A stretch of 64,000 nucleotides of DNA from Polycyclovorans sp002706265 (lineage in GTDB: Bacteria > Pseudomonadota > Gammaproteobacteria > Nevskiales > Nevskiaceae), in assembly GCA_963973915.1 (NCBI GenBank), contig CAXBBM010000014.1, positions 12,785 through 76,784 on the forward strand, read 5' to 3'. This document shows, piece after piece, positions 61,745-64,000 of the stretch (positions are counted from its first letter, which is position 1; every line of letters begins with the position of its first letter). The position numbers and the translations under genes are program-made. The notes beneath the pieces were generated by a model. The model did no database searches. It worked only from the letters and a program-made list of their open reading frames with translations, and was not told the origin of the DNA.

Positions 61745-62379
61745 GGCGACCACCGCAGCAGTTCGTCGGCCAGTGCGGCGATCTCGCGTGCCGCCGTGCT
61801 GTCGGGCGCGGTTTCGCGTGCGAGCCGCCCAGCGGCCACGCTGTCGGCAAAGACGATGCGCTGGCGAATTTCAGCGTGCAGTGCGGGCAGCGGCTGTTCG
61901 GCGAGCGCGCCACGCGCTTCGCGTCCGATCACGGTGCGCACGACACGCCGGTTGATGACGAAGGCCGCGCGCAGCGCCGGCCGGAACACTTGCGCTTCGC
62001 GGATCAGCGCCACCATTTCGGCAGACGCCCACAGGTCGTAAGGACTCGGCTGCACCGGCACTAGCACGCGGTCGGCCGCCAGCAGCGCGGAGCGCGCGAG
62101 TGCGGCGATGCGTGGCGGGCCGTCGATGACGATGTGATCGCAGCGCCGTGCGAGCTCCGGCGCTTCCTGGTGCAGCGTTTCGCGTGCGAGACCGACGGCG
62201 CTGAACAAGCGCGGCAGGCCCTGCTGGCTGCGCCGCTGCGTCCAGTCCAGTGATGAGCCTTGCGGGTCGGCATCCAGCAGGATGACCTGTTGACCGCGCA
62301 GCGCGAGTTCGCCGGCGATGTGGGTGGCGAGCGTGGTCTTGCCGACACCGCCTTTCTGATTTAGCAAGGCGACGATCAT
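61741..62379 (-). CDS. parA: ParA-family partition ATPase
   Basis: 212 residues from the ATG at 62379. Deviant Walker A KGGVGKTT near residue 9, the switch region LLDADPQGSS and the later VIDGPP are all visible. The size fits the small ParA type used by plasmids. It should segregate the excised, circular form of the ICE. An upstream in-frame extension covers the origin region and is rejected. Confidence 0.93.
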   Translation of the reverse strand: MIVALLNQKGGVGKTTLATHIAGELALRGQQVILLDADPQGSSLDWTQRRSQQGLPRLFSAVGLARETLHQEAPELARRCDHIVIDGPPRIAALARSALLAADRVLVPVQPSPYDLWASAEMVALIREAQVFRPALRAAFVINRRVVRTVIGREARGALAEQPLPALHAEIRQRIVFADSVAAGRLARETAPDSTAAREIAALADELLRWSP

Positions 62380-62452
62380 GGTGCCGTCCTCCGTTGCGGA
62401 AGGTGGCCCGATGAACAGCTTGGAAAACGCTGTTGCTGTTGCCCTTGAGCGG

Positions 62453-62514
62453 TTATCCACCGCGCCAAGGTGTTTATCTTATAAGTTAGATATTCAAGGT
62501 TAGATACGTTAGAG
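62453..62514. other. DnaA-box-like site and AT-rich opening region of the ICE origin
   Basis: TTATCCACC at 62453-62461 matches the DnaA box in 8 of 9 bases. The 44 bp from 62471 are AT-rich in otherwise GC-rich DNA and contain GTTAGATA twice (62485-62492, 62499-62506) and GTTAGA at 62508. This resembles the melting region of iteron plasmids. Confidence 0.55.
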
Positions 62515-62556
62515 AGCGCCGAAACCCGCGCCGTTATTGGGCTTGCGGCGATTTCG

Positions 62557-62620
62557 CACGCCTGATAGCACGATAGGGACACGCCTGATAGCACGAGCCT
62601 CGGCACGCCCGATAGCACGA
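62557..62620. repeat. Three 17-bp iterons next to repA
   Basis: CACGCCTGATAGCACGA occurs at 62557-62573 and 62580-62596, and with one change (CACGCCCGATAGCACGA) at 62604-62620. Their starts are 23 and 24 bp apart, close to two helical turns. They lie just after the repA stop and are the probable RepA-binding sites. Confidence 0.8.
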
Positions 62621-62647
62621 GCGCATTCACAACTTGTCCCGCAGTTA

Positions 62648-63490
62648 TCAACGTGCCGTGGACGGCACGGGACGGAACGCGAGAATTTCCGGCTCGCCGG
62701 GCCAGCGCACGATGGACAGCGCGTAGCCCGGCAGCGACTGCCGCGCGACCAGCGCGCGCAGGTCGCAGGCGAAGTCGTGGGGCTTGGCCAGGCTGCCCGA
62801 CTTGCGGTGCAGGTAGCGGAAGTCGAACTGCCAGCCGTCGCGCTGGTGGCCGCCGTGCTTGCGCACCAGGCGGTACAGCCAGCGCTCGATGCCGCCGGTG
62901 AGCTTGAAGTACGCCGGGTCGATGGTGAGCACCAGGGCCTCGTCCAGCACGCCGGCGAAGAACCAGTCCGGCAGGATGAGTTCGAGGCCGAGCGGCACGC
63001 CCTGGGCGTCCGCGCGCTCCTTCCACTCGTTGATCCACGAGAAGCGGTGCAGGCGCCGGCCCGTGGTCTCGCGGATCGACGTGGCAATCGTGGTCGATTG
63101 CAGGCGATCCAGCGCGGCCTTGAGGCGCTGATAGTCGCGCAGCGAGGTGCCGCGGCCGATGAAGCGCAGGATCTCGTAGGGCGTGGCCTGCATCCTGCGC
63201 GACGGGCGAATGCCCGTGTCGCGCGCTTCGACGATCTGGCTGGCGGCCCAGATGAGGATGTCGGCATCCCAGATGGTGGCGATGCCGTGCTCCTGCGTGC
63301 CTTCCACGCGCACGGTGACGCCACCGGAGCGGAAGTCGATCGGCGCGGTGCGCCGCGATTTCGCCAGCGAGAAGAACGGATAGGCCATCAGGTCTTGTGC
63401 GTCGCGTGGCGCCATGTCGCCCGGCAGCGCGCGGAACAGGTCGAGCTGTTCGCGTTGCTTCCGCTCCAGGTCGGACACGACGAGGGCCAC
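62648..63490 (-). CDS. repA: Plasmid-type replication initiator RepA (RPA family)
   Basis: 280 residues from a GTG at 63490. Family features include FFSLAKSRRTAPIDFRSGGV, WDADILIWAASQIVEARD, ILRFIGRGTSLRDYQRLKAALDRLQST and LTGGIERWLYRLVRKHG, the winged-helix initiator of the RPA type. It probably binds the iterons 28-91 bp downstream and drives replication of the excised element. It starts 14 bp after the HTH gene. Confidence 0.9.
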   Translation of the reverse strand: MALVVSDLERKQREQLDLFRALPGDMAPRDAQDLMAYPFFSLAKSRRTAPIDFRSGGVTVRVEGTQEHGIATIWDADILIWAASQIVEARDTGIRPSRRMQATPYEILRFIGRGTSLRDYQRLKAALDRLQSTTIATSIRETTGRRLHRFSWINEWKERADAQGVPLGLELILPDWFFAGVLDEALVLTIDPAYFKLTGGIERWLYRLVRKHGGHQRDGWQFDFRYLHRKSGSLAKPHDFACDLRALVARQSLPGYALSIVRWPGEPEILAFRPVPSTAR

Positions 63491-63504
63491 CCGCGCGCCG
63501 ACGA

Positions 63505-63789
63505 TCAGCGGCCATCGCGGTAATCGCCGGCGTGGCGTTCGGCGTATTCGGGGTCGGACGTGGCCTCGAAGCTGCGCGCGTCGGCCCAGGCATCGAGGTC
63601 AGCCACGGCGTACATGACGCGCCGGCCGAACTTGCGAAAGCGAGGGCCGCCGCCGATCACGCGCTGCTTTTCCAGCGTGCGCGGCGACAGGCGCAGGTAC
63701 TCGGCGGCTTCGTCGTTGGTGAGATAGCGTTGAGGCTGCGAGGCAGCGGTCGAGACAGTGGCGGCAGGCCGCAAGGGAGCGGGACGCAT
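63505..63789 (-). CDS. AlpA/excisionase-like helix-turn-helix protein
   Basis: 94 residues from the ATG at 63789 (GGAGG 8 nt upstream). The MerR-type HTH is clear: YLTNDEAAEYLRLSPRTLEKQRVIGGGPRFRKFGRRVMYAVADLDAW in part. Such proteins act as regulators or excision factors; a gene of this type before repA-parA is common in Tn4371-like ICEs. Which role applies here cannot be told. Confidence 0.85.
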   Translation of the reverse strand: MRPAPLRPAATVSTAASQPQRYLTNDEAAEYLRLSPRTLEKQRVIGGGPRFRKFGRRVMYAVADLDAWADARSFEATSDPEYAERHAGDYRDGR

Positions 63790-63965
63790 GGTGTGAACCT
63801 CCATCGGTTGAAAGCGCCCGGCCACACAGCGCGACCGGATGGAGGCAGTCTCAAGAAGCGAGGGGTTTTCGATCAGGGCCGTTTTGCGTCCGCATCAAGA
63901 CGACCCTTCTCAAGCGGCGGAAGCTGTGCTAGGAGCCTGGGCGGTAGAAAGCACTGACGCTACGA

Positions 63966-63985
63966 TAGGTCATGCCGACGACCTA
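63966..63985. repeat. Short inverted repeat upstream of the HTH gene
   Basis: TAGGTC and GACCTA are separated by 8 bp, about 180 bp before the HTH start. The rest of 63790-64000 shows no gene. It may be an operator; evidence is weak. Confidence 0.3.
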
Positions 63986-64000
63986 CCGCCCGTACGCCCC

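Noticed and set aside
62557..62620. CRISPR-like array
   Set aside because: Only three 17-bp repeats with 6-7 bp gaps next to repA; this is an iteron pattern, not repeats with 30-bp spacers, and no cas genes are present.

Overview
The window is high-GC gammaproteobacterial DNA in two parts: a chromosomal core (about 1-29.2 kb) and an integrative and conjugative element (ICE) with cargo (about 30.8-64 kb). The core order ftsH-folP-glmM-tpiA-secG-tRNA-Leu(GAG), with dapB-carAB-greA-rlmE before it, matches the gammaproteobacterial arrangement known from Escherichia coli. The genus cannot be fixed from the sequence; a free-living aerobe with a glyoxylate shunt is likely.

Core, left to right: the 3' end of dapB; carA-carB (carbamoyl phosphate); greA; rlmE and ftsH; folP, glmM, tpiA, secG and tRNA-Leu, with a clear promoter before the tRNA; a frameshifted remnant of a lipoprotein gene on the minus strand; a DUF1289 gene overlapping a membrane-protein gene; an acyl-CoA thioesterase; purB divergent from fumC; a class I fumarase; dsbB, rraA and aceA (isocitrate lyase, long leader); a Baeyer-Villiger-type monooxygenase. 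A minus-strand operon of five genes follows, each overlapping the next by 4 bp: a hybrid histidine kinase with three receiver domains, a CheR methyltransferase, a CheB methylesterase, a receiver-GGDEF protein with a shortened tail, and a MAPEG protein.

An intact IS5-like insertion sequence (29280-30809) is flanked by an 8-bp target duplication. Beyond it lies a lower-GC, three-gene minus-strand operon (30885-33960): an unknown protein, an HTH-ImmA/IrrE metalloprotease, and a protein with an abortive-infection C-terminal domain. It has its own promoter with a palindrome in the spacer. This is the best candidate for a poorly described, defence-like system.

The rest resembles a Tn4371-family ICE read on the minus strand. 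From right to left: an HTH/AlpA-like gene, repA, an iteron-type origin, parA and a small RHH partner, a DUF2840 gene, traF, a possible oriT region and a DUF3363 relaxase; then cargo; then lysR, eexN, traG, a CopG gene, trbB-C-D-E-J-L-F-G-I and a DUF2274 gene. The cargo (about 47.4-58.0 kb) is a metal-resistance module: a BlaI-type repressor and M56 sensor, czcCBA, a HupE/UreJ membrane protein, a membrane-anchor protein, a small His/Asp-rich exported protein and an MFS transporter with a His-rich tail. A 22-bp near-identical palindrome precedes both the repressor gene and czcC, so the repressor probably controls itself and the efflux pump. The integrase and the far end of the ICE lie outside the window.
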